A program made the translations under genes and the position numbers. From Massilia rhizosphaerae (GTDB lineage: Bacteria > Pseudomonadota > Gammaproteobacteria > Burkholderiales > Burkholderiaceae_D), in the NCBI RefSeq assembly GCF_016093545.1, contig NZ_JADKYX010000011.1, positions 62,001-126,000 of the forward strand: 64,000 nucleotides of DNA, in the 5' to 3' direction. This document shows positions 7,846 to 16,592 of the stretch, piece by piece. Positions within the stretch are counted from its first letter, which is position 1. Each line of letters opens with the position of its first letter. The notes under the pieces are model-generated. The model did no database searches, was not told the origin of the DNA, and was given only the letters and a program-made list of their open reading frames with translations.

Positions 7846-7872
7846 GCACTGCTTTCGTCCCAGGAGCCGGAG

Positions 7873-8574
7873 ATGAACATTCACCCCATTCAATTGTTCG
7901 ACGCCGAATCGTCGACCTTCACCTATATCCTGAGCGCACCCGGCAGTCGCGACGCGGTCATCATCGATCCCGTCGACCGGAACCTCGAACGCGACCTGCG
8001 CCACCTCGAGCGGCTCGGGCTGAAACTGGCCTACGTGCTCGAGACGCACGCCCACGCCGACCACGTCACGTCGGCGGGCAAGCTGCGCGAGCTGACGGGC
8101 GCGCAGGCGGCGGTGCCGAGCGGCTGCGGCATCGCGCCGGCCGAGGTGCAGCTCGCCGACGGCGACGTCCTCGCGTTCGGCGACGGGGAAACGATCGCGG
8201 TCCTGCATACGCCGGGCCACACGGCGGGCAGCATGAGCTATGTCTGGCGCGGCAACGTGTTCACCGGCGACACGCTGCTGATCGACGGCTGCGGCCGCAC
8301 CGATTTCCAGAGCGGCAGCGCCGACGCGTTGTACGACAGCGTGACCAGTAAACTGTTCGCCCTGCCCGACGCCACCCTGATGTGGCCCGGCCACGATTAC
8401 AAGGGCCAGTCGGTGTCGACGATCGGCTGGGAAAAGCGCCACAACAGCCGCCTGGCGCAGCGCTCCCGCGAAGATTTCGTCAAGCTGATGGGCGAGCTGA
8501 ACCTGCCCAAACCGCGGCTGATCGACGTGGCCGTGCCGTCGAACCAGAACCTGGGCCTGCCGCACGGCGCCTGA
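7873..8574 (+). CDS. metallo-beta-lactamase-fold persulfide dioxygenase (Blh/ETHE1-like)
   Basis: The 233-residue protein has the metal motif THAHADH (His59, His61, Asp63, His64), the third histidine in HTPGHTAGS, an Asp in FTGDTLLIDGCGRTDF, and the final histidine in WPGHDY. The GRTDFQ.G sequence is typical of ETHE1-type enzymes, which oxidise glutathione persulfide to sulfite with one iron. The Blh form is found in BigR operons. It is the last gene of the operon and fits a scheme in which persulfide inactivates the repressor and the enzyme detoxifies it. Glyoxalase II is less likely given the context. Confidence 0.85.
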   Translation: MNIHPIQLFDAESSTFTYILSAPGSRDAVIIDPVDRNLERDLRHLERLGLKLAYVLETHAHADHVTSAGKLRELTGAQAAVPSGCGIAPAEVQLADGDVLAFGDGETIAVLHTPGHTAGSMSYVWRGNVFTGDTLLIDGCGRTDFQSGSADALYDSVTSKLFALPDATLMWPGHDYKGQSVSTIGWEKRHNSRLAQRSREDFVKLMGELNLPKPRLIDVAVPSNQNLGLPHGA

Positions 8575-8579
8575 TCCGG

Positions 8580-11500
8580 TCAGCCGTACGGCGTGTACTC
8601 GAAACCGTTGTGCATCACGCCCACGAGCGCCGCCTGGTTTTCCGGGCTCTCGCTGAAACTCACGAGCACGTCGGCCGTGGTCAGCACGTGCTGGTCGAGC
8701 AGCTTGGTCCAGTAATCCGCGCCCTCCTGGTCCGGCGCCCGGTGCAGGACGTTGGCGTAGAACTTGTCCACGATGTCGGCATTGGTCGGATTGTCGCCGT
8801 ACAGGTCCTTGAATTCGGCGGACTGGACGAAGCCGTTGGCCACGTCGCGCAGCGCCGCGCCGTGGTCCAGCACCCCCATCCAATACCCTTCGCCGCCCTT
8901 GTCGGGCGCGCGGTCGAACGCGGCCTGGAAGAGACGGAAGGCCTGGCCGCCGTGGCCGTCGACGTCGAACGCGATGGCCTTGTCGGCGAACTGCAGGCGC
9001 TGCACGTTCTTCAGCAGGTCGGTGCCCTCGGCGCCCGTCTTGTCCGCGACCGTGAAACCGGTGGCGGTCTTCGTGACCGTGTAGTTCGCCGCGGCCCCGT
9101 GGTAGAGCGCCGTGTTGGCGCCCGCGCCGCCGTCGAGCGTGTCGTTGCCCGCGCCACCGTCGAGCGTGTCGTTGCCGGGGCCGCCGGTCAAGGTGTCGTT
9201 GCCGGCCATCCCGTGCAGGACGCTGCCCTTCGCGTTCGCGGTCAGCACGTCGTTGCCGTCGCCGCCGTAGGCGTTCAGGATCGTCGTCCCCGGCGCGATC
9301 GTCAGGTTCGCGCCGCCGATCACGGACGGCGCCGCGCCGGAGAGATCGATGCGGTCGTCGCTGCCGAGCGCACTGGCGTTGATGGTGTCGATGCCACCGT
9401 CCGGGTCGCTCAGGATGCCGCGCGACGGGTCGGCGGCGACCATCTGCGCGTACTGCGCCGTGTAGATGAAGGTGTGGTCCGGCGTCGGCTGGTGGCCGAT
9501 AATGTCGATGCTCCAGTCATCCAGCGTCCCGGTGTTGCCGGTCGCAAGGTCGATCACGGCCAGCTGCCAGCGGCCGTGCGCGCTCTCGCCCCAGTCGAGC
9601 ACCGTGTCGAACGTGAAGTGGATGTCGTGCTGAGTCGAACCGACGGCGCTGAGCGCGCCCTGCGACGGGCGGTACATCAGGTAGCTGATCGTGCCGTTCG
9701 GCGAAGTCAGGGCGATTTCCAGGTCGCCGATGACGGGATGCGTGATGTTGACCGTGACGTCGACGCGCTCGACGACGACGTTGCTGTCGATGTCGATCGA
9801 ACTGTACTCGAACTTGCCGGTATTGTCGGGAATCGCCTCGTTGACGGTCTTCGACGCGACCACGTCCACGACATTGGCGGACGTGCGCGGCGTGCCTTCC
9901 CACGTCGCGGCAAGGCGCACGGCCCCGAGGGCATCGACCTCGCCGAAGCCGGTCGCCTGCACGGCGTCGTCGTATTGCAGGCCGCCGCCGTTCCAGTCAT
10001 GGGCGCCGTTGGTCGCCCAGCCGGACGGGGATCCGACCTGGTGCGCGGTGTAGGCGAGGATCTGCTGGACGTCGCGGTAGCCCAGGTGCGGATTGACTTC
10101 GAGCATGAGCGCGACGATGCCGCTGACGATGGGCGCGGAAAACGACGTGCCGTCGACGAAGGCGTAATTGCTGGGGCTGACCCCGGCGGTGCCGGCGCGG
10201 TCGGTGGTCATGATGCTGGCGAAGTCGCCGTCGCCGGCCCCGCCCGGCGCGGCCACGAGGATCGACGCGCCCGTCGTGCTGAAGTAGGACGACGCGCCGC
10301 TGTAGTCGACGGCGCCCACCGTGATGATGTACCTGCTGTTCTGGAAATTGTGCAGGTTCGTGTCGTCGCCGTAGTCGTAGCTGTTGCCTGCCGACTGCAC
10401 GACGACCGTGCCCAGGCCGTCGCGTCCGGTCGCGGCCAGGTCGCGCAGCGCGGCGAAGACGGGCGCGAACTGGGCATCGTTCGCATTGTCGTAGAAGGCC
10501 CAGTTCGTATCGGCTTGCAGCAGGTTGCCGAAGCCCCAGGAGTTGTTCAGCACGTCCATGCCCGCCGCGTAATGGAAGGCGTTGACGATCTCCGTCATGT
10601 ACTGGGACGAAATCGTGTCCGACGTGTACAGCGACACGAGCTGCGCATCGTAGGCGACGCCGACGATGCCCTTGCCGTCCCTGGCGGCGCCGATCACGCC
10701 GGCAACCTCGGTGCCGTGGTTGTCGCTCGCCCGGACCGGCGTCCCGCCCGCCTGCATCGACAAGGCGACCCGGCCCAGGCCGGCGGCGTCGTTCGCCGTC
10801 AGGTCCGGATTGGACGCGTCGATGCCCTGGTCGAACACGGCGATCTTCACGCCTTTTCCGGTCGCATGGCCCCACGCGGACAGGGCCTGGGTCGTGAACA
10901 GATACCACTGGCCCTTGAACAATTCATCGGTCGGCAGATTGGCGCCGGCGGGCATGTCGTCGTCGAGGATCATGCCCCAGGCGCTGACCGTACCCGAATC
11001 GCCGTTCGTACCCACGGGGACCAAGGTGGGCCGCGGGACCGTGGCGCCCAGCGCGTGGCTGAGCTGAATCCCGAACGCCCGGCTCGGTTCGAAATTCTTG
11101 TTACCGATCACCGGAACGGTAAAGGTCGCCGTCGTCGTACCGGGCAAGAAGGTCAGCGTTTCGTCCTGCGGCTGGTAATCGACGCCGGGCACCGCCGTTT
11201 CGCCGTTCGTGGCGACCTGCACCGAAACGGTATACGGAACGGCGTGCGACATCACGACCGTAAACGTCATGTCCCGCGTGCCGGCGTTGCCTTCGACAAT
11301 GGTTTGCGAGGCAACGGTCAGGCTCGGCATCGTGATGTCGCTCGTGACGATGCTTCCGTCGGCGCCCACGGTCATCAGCTTCTGAAAGACGTACGAATTG
11401 TCGGTGACGTAGCCGTCGTCCGTGCCAGGCGTCTTCCCGGTGTATTCGGCGGCGACGAGGGTTACGAAATAGGTGCCCGGCGGCGGCAGGCTTTTCAGGG

Positions 11501-11777
11501 GGACGGTCGCGGAAATATCCTGGAAATAATGATTCGGGTCGAGCCTGCCGCTTGAGGCGTTGCTGAAGCGGTCGACCGCGACCTCATACCCGGTATTCGC
11601 CGCGTCCGGATTCCACGGCGCCGCGGTCAGCCAGAGTTCCAGCCTGACCGTGCCGGACATGGCGTCGCCGACATTCTTGACCTCGTCGGCCGTCAGTGTG
11701 ACCCCGGTGATCGTACCGTCCGCTCCCTTGACGAATTGAAAGCCGTATTTGCCCTGAATTTCGATATTTGCGCTCAT
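8580..11777 (-). CDS. secreted subtilisin-family protease with Calx-beta, P-domain, RTX repeats and DUF4214
   Basis: A 1065-residue mosaic. An unrecognised N-terminal region (1-150) is followed by a Calx-beta-like segment (about 165-265). The S8 domain has Asp316 (IAVFDQGID), His354 (DNHGTEVAG), the oxyanion NNSWGFG and Ser545 (GTSFSAP). A proprotein-convertase P domain comes next (VNITHPVIGDLEI, about 690-790), then glycine-rich RTX calcium repeats (GNDTLDGGAGNDTL, about 900-940) and a C-terminal DUF4214 region. There is no signal peptide; RTX repeats point to type I secretion, but no T1SS genes are in the window. I chose the ATG at 11777; a TTG 13 codons upstream is the alternative. It is divergent from the response regulator gene. 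Substrate unknown. Confidence 0.9.
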   Translation of the reverse strand: MSANIEIQGKYGFQFVKGADGTITGVTLTADEVKNVGDAMSGTVRLELWLTAAPWNPDAANTGYEVAVDRFSNASSGRLDPNHYFQDISATVPLKSLPPPGTYFVTLVAAEYTGKTPGTDDGYVTDNSYVFQKLMTVGADGSIVTSDITMPSLTVASQTIVEGNAGTRDMTFTVVMSHAVPYTVSVQVATNGETAVPGVDYQPQDETLTFLPGTTTATFTVPVIGNKNFEPSRAFGIQLSHALGATVPRPTLVPVGTNGDSGTVSAWGMILDDDMPAGANLPTDELFKGQWYLFTTQALSAWGHATGKGVKIAVFDQGIDASNPDLTANDAAGLGRVALSMQAGGTPVRASDNHGTEVAGVIGAARDGKGIVGVAYDAQLVSLYTSDTISSQYMTEIVNAFHYAAGMDVLNNSWGFGNLLQADTNWAFYDNANDAQFAPVFAALRDLAATGRDGLGTVVVQSAGNSYDYGDDTNLHNFQNSRYIITVGAVDYSGASSYFSTTGASILVAAPGGAGDGDFASIMTTDRAGTAGVSPSNYAFVDGTSFSAPIVSGIVALMLEVNPHLGYRDVQQILAYTAHQVGSPSGWATNGAHDWNGGGLQYDDAVQATGFGEVDALGAVRLAATWEGTPRTSANVVDVVASKTVNEAIPDNTGKFEYSSIDIDSNVVVERVDVTVNITHPVIGDLEIALTSPNGTISYLMYRPSQGALSAVGSTQHDIHFTFDTVLDWGESAHGRWQLAVIDLATGNTGTLDDWSIDIIGHQPTPDHTFIYTAQYAQMVAADPSRGILSDPDGGIDTINASALGSDDRIDLSGAAPSVIGGANLTIAPGTTILNAYGGDGNDVLTANAKGSVLHGMAGNDTLTGGPGNDTLDGGAGNDTLDGGAGANTALYHGAAANYTVTKTATGFTVADKTGAEGTDLLKNVQRLQFADKAIAFDVDGHGGQAFRLFQAAFDRAPDKGGEGYWMGVLDHGAALRDVANGFVQSAEFKDLYGDNPTNADIVDKFYANVLHRAPDQEGADYWTKLLDQHVLTTADVLVSFSESPENQAALVGVMHNGFEYTPYG

Positions 11778-12012
11778 GCCCGCCCTGACGTCGGCCTGCC
11801 GCGATAAGCGACGCAAACCGTAGTGAAAGTTTATTGAACGTTGGCAATATTATCAGAATTTTGTTACCTAGGCTCAATATTTTCCACCAGGCATCATTGC
11901 GATTTCTACCGAGCGAGATTTGTCGCGAAACTGTACGAATTTGTCATGCTTACCCATCGAACATGCGCGAATGTTTCCCGGTCTTATAAAATGCCGGGTC
12001 AAGGAGAACATC

Positions 12013-12699
12013 ATGTATCGCGTACTGTTGGTGGAAGACGATCCGCGCCTCGCGGAACTGGTGACGGAATACCTGTCCAGCTATGAATTCGCGGTCGACC
12101 TCGTGACGCGGGGCGACGCCGCGCTGGACCACTTCAAGACGGCCGCGCCGGACATCGTCGTGCTCGACCTCATGCTGCCCGGCATGGACGGCATGGTCGT
12201 GTGCCGCCAGATCCGCGACGTGTCCGACGTGCCGATCCTGATCCTCACGGCGCGCGAAGACACCTACGACGAGGTGTCGGGCCTGGAGCAAGGCGCGGAC
12301 GACTTCGTCAACAAGCCCGTGCAGCCGCGCGTGCTGCTGGCGCGCCTGCGCGCCCTGCTGCGCCGCACGCAGACGAAGACGGCGACCGATTCCCGCGTGC
12401 TCGAGTTCGGCGCGCTGCGCATCATGACGAGCGACCGCAGCGTGACGTGGCGCGGCCAGCCGTGCATCCTCAGCAATACCGAATACAAGCTGCTGCTCGT
12501 GCTGGCCGAGGCGGCCGGGCGCGTGCTGTCGCGCGACGAGCTGCTCAAGAAAATGCGCGGCATCGAATTCGACGGCCTCGACCGCAGCATCGACAACTGC
12601 ATCTCCAAGCTGCGCCGCAAGTTCGACGACAACCTGTCGGAAAAGATCAAGACCGTGTGGGGTGAAGGTTATCTGTTCTCGCCGTCGGCCTGGAATTGA
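12013..12699 (+). CDS. OmpR-family response regulator, RstA-like
   Basis: A 228-residue two-component regulator. The receiver domain (1-120) has the acidic pair Glu8/Asp9/Asp10, phosphoacceptor Asp52 (VVLDLMLPGMDG), a conserved Thr (LTAREDT) and Lys in FVNKPV. A C-terminal winged-helix DNA-binding domain follows (about 135-225, ending KIKTVWGEGYLFSP). The ATG at 12013 has an AAGGAG site. The cognate kinase is probably the RstB-like sensor at 16.6 kb on the same strand, separated by four opposite-strand genes. Targets may include the nearby MipA/OmpV gene; that is inference from linkage. Confidence 0.9.
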   Translation: MYRVLLVEDDPRLAELVTEYLSSYEFAVDLVTRGDAALDHFKTAAPDIVVLDLMLPGMDGMVVCRQIRDVSDVPILILTAREDTYDEVSGLEQGADDFVNKPVQPRVLLARLRALLRRTQTKTATDSRVLEFGALRIMTSDRSVTWRGQPCILSNTEYKLLLVLAEAAGRVLSRDELLKKMRGIEFDGLDRSIDNCISKLRRKFDDNLSEKIKTVWGEGYLFSPSAWN

Positions 12700-12702
12700 C
12701 GT

Positions 12703-13455
12703 TCAGCGTCCGCCGGACACGTCGATGAACGTGCCCGTCGCATACGACGCCTCGTCGGACAGCAGCCACAGCACGGCGGCCGCGACTTCCTCCGCCGTGC
12801 CGCCGCGCGCCATCGGCACGGACGCCTGCAGGCGCCGGATGCGGCCCGGCTCGCCGCCGCTGGCGTGCATGTCCGTGTCGATCAGGCCCGGCCGCACGCC
12901 GTTCACGCGGATGCCCTCGCCCGCCACTTCCTTGGCCAGGCCGATCGTCAGCGCATCCACCGCGGCCTTCGACGCCGCATAGTCCACGTATTCGTTGGCC
13001 GACCCGAGCACGGCGGCGCGCGACGACACGTTCACGATGGCGCCGCCGCGCCCGCCCCGCCGGGTCGACATGCGCCGCACGGCTTCGCGCGCGCACAGGA
13101 AGCTGCCCGTGACGTTGGTCGCGAGGATGCGCTCGATGCGGGCGGCGTCCATGTCTTCCACGCGCGTCTGGCGCGCGAGGATGCCGGCATTGTTGACGAG
13201 GGCGTCGAGCCGGCCGCGGCGCGCGTCGATCGCCGCGAACAGGCGCAGGACGGCCGCCTCGTCCGCCACGTCGGCCGCGACGGCGAAGGCGCGGCCGCCG
13301 GCGGCCTCGATGGCGCGCACGACGCCGGCGGCCGCGTCCGCGTTGTCGCGGTAATTCACGCAGACCGTGTAGCCGCGCCGCGCGGCCAGCAACGCGCAGG
13401 CGGCGCCGATGCCGCGGCTGGCGCCCGTGACGAGGAGGGTCTTGTTGTCCTGCAT
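12703..13455 (-). CDS. short-chain dehydrogenase/reductase (FabG-like fold)
   Basis: A 250-residue SDR with the Rossmann motif TGASRGIGAA (residues 10-19), NNAG (about 88), the catalytic Ser in NVSSRAAVLG, and YAASK with Tyr and Lys. It ends in the usual GTFIDVSGGR. Asn-Tyr-Arg after the second strand (VNYRDNAD) suggests NADP(H). The substrate is not predictable. It converges with the regulator gene with only a 3-nt gap and is followed by two envelope genes on its own strand. Confidence 0.88.
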   Translation of the reverse strand: MQDNKTLLVTGASRGIGAACALLAARRGYTVCVNYRDNADAAAGVVRAIEAAGGRAFAVAADVADEAAVLRLFAAIDARRGRLDALVNNAGILARQTRVEDMDAARIERILATNVTGSFLCAREAVRRMSTRRGGRGGAIVNVSSRAAVLGSANEYVDYAASKAAVDALTIGLAKEVAGEGIRVNGVRPGLIDTDMHASGGEPGRIRRLQASVPMARGGTAEEVAAAVLWLLSDEASYATGTFIDVSGGR

Positions 13456-13459
13456 GGGC

Positions 13460-14158
13460 TTATTCGAAGATGGGCACGATCGCCAGCGGCGCGTCGTAGG
13501 TGACGACCCGGGCCCGTTCCGGGCTCGTGCCGAAGCGCCAGGTCACGATGGGGAAGCCTTCGTCGGGGTCGCCCGCGAAGGCGGCGCCGGACGTCAACGG
13601 CAGCGCCTGCTCGCCGCCGTCCGCGCGGCGCAGGCGGGCGCCGGCCGAGTCCTTTTTCGGGAACACGAAGCGCACGCCCGCGCACTGGCGCGCGCGCTGC
13701 GACGCGTCGACATAGCGCACGAAGCCGAGCGCCTGGGCGCAGGCCGTGCGCAAGGTCGCGGCGTCGTATTCGCCGTCGGCGCGCGGCGCAATGGTCACTT
13801 GCGGGCGCAGCACGAACGGCATGCCCTTGCGGTTCAGCATGAGGACCGCGTTCTCGTCATAGGCCGCCTTCTGCAGCGGGAACACGGTGCGGCCGAGGGC
13901 GTCCAGCGGCAGGTTCAGCTGGGTCGTCTTGCCCGTCAACGTGAGCTGGGCGCCCTCGCCCAGGCCCGCATGGTCGCGCGACTGCACCTGCAGGTGGCTC
14001 TGCAGCAGGTTCTTCGGCCCGCCGTATTTCTCGAACTGGACCATGGCCCGGTACGCGTCCCGGTAGCTCACCCATTCGCCCGCCTGCGCGTGCGCGACGG
14101 CCGGCGCGGCCCCGAGCAGCGTGGCGAAGACGGCGATGAGTGGGCGGGATGCGCGCAT
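13460..14158 (-). CDS. exported hypothetical protein, possibly DUF2987-like
   Basis: A 232-residue protein with a signal peptide (residues 1-26, ending AHAQA). The mature part opens with WVSYRDAYRAMVQFEKYG and looks mostly beta-stranded, with no catalytic motif I can name. One cysteine pair (TACAQ, RQCAG) could form a disulfide. The general layout resembles DUF2987 periplasmic proteins, but I am not sure. I chose the ATG at 14158, two bases downstream of the MipA stop; reading further upstream would run antisense-like through that gene. Probably co-transcribed with the MipA/OmpV gene. Confidence 0.65.
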   Translation of the reverse strand: MRASRPLIAVFATLLGAAPAVAHAQAGEWVSYRDAYRAMVQFEKYGGPKNLLQSHLQVQSRDHAGLGEGAQLTLTGKTTQLNLPLDALGRTVFPLQKAAYDENAVLMLNRKGMPFVLRPQVTIAPRADGEYDAATLRTACAQALGFVRYVDASQRARQCAGVRFVFPKKDSAGARLRRADGGEQALPLTSGAAFAGDPDEGFPIVTWRFGTSPERARVVTYDAPLAIVPIFE

Positions 14159-14160
14159 CG

Positions 14161-15021
14161 TCAGAACCGGTAGGCGATGGCGGTCGAGACCGTCAAGTTG
14201 GTGGGCCGCTCGACGATCGGGCTGTGTGCGGCGCTGCCCAGCAGGCGCCGGGCCTGCAGGTCGGACGTCAGCATCCACGAGGGCGACCAGGTCCAGTTCC
14301 AGCGCACGCCGACGTGCGCATCCTCCAGGCCGCCGCCGGGCTGGTAATACGAAAACCGGCTGCACGACACCTCCGCCAGCGTGACGCCGAAATACGTGCG
14401 GTTGTAGTTGCGGTTCACGACCGTGACGCCGCCCGACAGCGACACGTGGTGCCGCGCGCCCAGGTCGAGGGCGAGGCGTTGCACGCCCAGGTCCAGGCGG
14501 GCGCCGTCGTGGTCGTTGCCGGCGCCGTACAGCACGCTGCTCGTCACGCGCCATTGCGGCGTCAGGTAATAATTCGCGAACACGCCGCCCGAGAGGCGCG
14601 CGCCGATCTTGTCCATGCCGTCCAGGTCGGTGCCGCGCAGGTCGTGCCTCACGAGCGGTTCGGGGACCGGGCCGATCAGGGTCGAGCCCACGCTGCCCAC
14701 GCCGTCGGCGGATTGTCCGGTTCCCGTCCGGTCGCGCCCCGGCTGCACGGCCAGCAGCGGGCCGTATTCGAACGTCGGATCGTCCGACAGATGCATGCCT
14801 GCGCTCATGCCGGAAATAAACACGCCGTTGCTCCATTGCACCTGGAGCACCGGCAACGCCGAACCCTTGCGGCTTCCCGCCCCCTCCCAGCGCGGCGCCG
14901 ACTGCACACCCAGGCCGACGTACATGTCGCGGCTACCATCGGGCATGGGGTTGGTCGCCGGCGTCTGGGCCCACGTCGTGCCGCAGGCCGCGCAGAGCGA
15001 GAGGAAGAGAAGCTTGTTCAT
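14161..15021 (-). CDS. MipA/OmpV family outer-membrane protein
   Basis: A 286-residue protein with a signal peptide (about 1-18, ending TWA). A predicted beta-barrel follows: alternating strands, an early GLGVQSAPRWEGAG motif, GPLLAVQPGRDR, an NRNYNRTYFGV segment, and a C-terminal aromatic residue (IAYRF) suited to BAM insertion. MipA proteins scaffold murein enzymes in E. coli; OmpV-type members are small porin-like barrels. Such genes often sit beside two-component systems, as here. The exact role is unknown. Confidence 0.88.
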   Translation of the reverse strand: MNKLLFLSLCAACGTTWAQTPATNPMPDGSRDMYVGLGVQSAPRWEGAGSRKGSALPVLQVQWSNGVFISGMSAGMHLSDDPTFEYGPLLAVQPGRDRTGTGQSADGVGSVGSTLIGPVPEPLVRHDLRGTDLDGMDKIGARLSGGVFANYYLTPQWRVTSSVLYGAGNDHDGARLDLGVQRLALDLGARHHVSLSGGVTVVNRNYNRTYFGVTLAEVSCSRFSYYQPGGGLEDAHVGVRWNWTWSPSWMLTSDLQARRLLGSAAHSPIVERPTNLTVSTAIAYRF

Positions 15022-15088
15022 GTTCAGGGGTGGAAGATTCGGGAAGACAACATTCTACGGCTTTGTCTTCCGTCCTCCCATATCCTTT

Positions 15089-16321
15089 CTACCGTGTCGC
15101 CTGCCTGGTCGCCACTTCCGCCGCGAATTCCACCGGCAGGTCGCTGCGCGGGATCGCGACGAGGTGGGCGGGCGTCGTCACGTGCATCGCGCAGACGATG
15201 TCCGGTCCGGGCACGGTCCGCAGTTCGTGCACGATGAGCTTGTCTGCGGTGCGCGCGACGCCGTCGATGGACGTCGTGTAGCAGCTGTTGGCGCCGCTCC
15301 CCATGAACACGCCGACGACCATGTCCGTCGCGAAGTCGACGGCCGGCAACGCGCGATCCGGCGCGTGTTCTTTCCACAGGCGGGCCCACGCGGCCGCATC
15401 CTTGACGACGACCGTGCGCGCCTCGTGGATGGCCGACATGCTCGTCGCGTCCGCCGTCCGGAACGGGACGTCCGCGGCGGCCGCCGTGGCGACGTCGACG
15501 TCCGCATCCGTGCGGTCGACGGCCACGACCTGCATCGGATGGGTCACGACGGACAGGCAGGGTCCCTGCGCCGACGTGTCGCGCTCGGCGACCTCGACGT
15601 TCAGCTTGCTGGCGCCGGCCGCCACGCGGGCGACGGCGATGCCGTGGCAGCTGTCGGGGACCTCGCCCGCGAACACGGCGACGAGCATCTTGCGCGTGAA
15701 ATCGACTTTCGGCTGCGCGGGCGCCGGGGTGCGGACGGCCGCGTGGCGGCGCCACAGCGTGTCCCATGCGGCCTGGTCGCGGACGACGGCGTTCTCGCGC
15801 ACCGTCACGCCCGACAGGTCGTCGCGCGCCACCGTTTCGTACGCGACGGTCGTGCCGGCCGGCGGCAGGAAGGCGAGTTGCTCGACCTTGTGGTCGCCCC
15901 CCAGGCCCAGGTCGGGCCGGTCGGCATTCTTGACGATGGTGTCGAACAGCGCGCGGGCACTCTCGTCCTGGCACATCGTTTTCGGTCCCGCGATCGAGTC
16001 GGCGTACGAGCACAGCCGGGTCTCCGGCTTGCTGCCGAACAGCACTTGCTCGAAGGACGCGTCGGCGCAGCGGCCGGCATGGTCCCAGAACACTTGCTTG
16101 CCGTCGATGACGAACAGGCGATTCTTCGTTTCGCTGCAGCCCGACGTGCGCGCCATCTCGATGAAAGGCGCCGTCGCCAGGCCGGACGGGTTCGGCTCGC
16201 CGACGGCGATCCCCGGGGTGGCTTGCTGGTCGTGCATCGTGCTTCCCCCGCCGCAGGCGGACAAGACCGCCCCGGCCGCAAGGGCGGCCAGCAGCGGCAT
16301 CACGCGTCCCAATATACGCAT
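15089..16321 (-). CDS. lipoprotein with two PrcB-like domains
   Basis: A 410-residue lipoprotein: the signal peptide ends in the lipobox AVLSAC, so the mature protein starts at a lipidated cysteine followed by GGGS. An N-terminal part with several cysteines (SGCSETKN, HAGRCAD, RLCSYAD) resembles nothing I can name. Two repeats follow that look like the PrcB C-terminal fold: each has a W..LW..H stretch, then P.VDF...MLVAVF or P.VDF...MVVGVF, a GxGxNSC-like turn and a final THP/TTP motif. PrcB-type proteins are protease partners in other bacteria. The start at 16321 has a GAGAGGAAG site. The internal duplication is inferred by eye. Confidence 0.75.
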   Translation of the reverse strand: MRILGRVMPLLAALAAGAVLSACGGGSTMHDQQATPGIAVGEPNPSGLATAPFIEMARTSGCSETKNRLFVIDGKQVFWDHAGRCADASFEQVLFGSKPETRLCSYADSIAGPKTMCQDESARALFDTIVKNADRPDLGLGGDHKVEQLAFLPPAGTTVAYETVARDDLSGVTVRENAVVRDQAAWDTLWRRHAAVRTPAPAQPKVDFTRKMLVAVFAGEVPDSCHGIAVARVAAGASKLNVEVAERDTSAQGPCLSVVTHPMQVVAVDRTDADVDVATAAAADVPFRTADATSMSAIHEARTVVVKDAAAWARLWKEHAPDRALPAVDFATDMVVGVFMGSGANSCYTTSIDGVARTADKLIVHELRTVPGPDIVCAMHVTTPAHLVAIPRSDLPVEFAAEVATRQATR

Positions 16322-16375
16322 TCTTCCTCTCTCCAGAATTATGATGGCGCCGTGTGCCCGGCACGCATCCCAAAC

Positions 16376-16413
16376 AAAAAAAGGCCCGCCTGATCTCGCG
16401 CACCATGCGGGCC
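16376..16413 (-). terminator. intrinsic-terminator-like hairpin upstream of the PrcB-like gene
   Basis: On the minus strand, GGCCCGC and GCGGGCC (16407-16413 and 16383-16389) flank a 17-nt loop and are followed by seven uridines (A7 at 16376-16382). It lies about 55 nt upstream of the lipoprotein start, in its probable leader, and no minus-strand gene ends here. It is either a leader attenuator or the end of a short transcript. Confidence 0.5.
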
Positions 16414-16592
16414 AAACGGAAAACCGGTGATTGGAATCGTACCGGTGCGCCCGGAGAACTTCATCCGCGGACTGTCGGGCATTTGTCTGCAATTTGTAAA
16501 TAATGGTTTTACAGACCATTGCTCCTATACAATTTCGATATGTGCAAGACAAAAACCGCCCCGGACAGCTGCCACGCGCGGAGGATGATGGC

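Noticed and set aside
8382..11555. A long open frame (over 1000 codons) on the plus strand antisense to the RTX subtilase
   Set aside because: It has the low-complexity Arg/Val/Asp/Gly-rich composition of a GC-rich shadow frame, no motif and no ribosome site, while the opposite strand encodes clear S8 and RTX domains.
16414..16500. tRNA-like sequence before the histidine kinase gene
   Set aside because: No cloverleaf, T-loop GTTCRA or CCA-type acceptor arm could be assembled.
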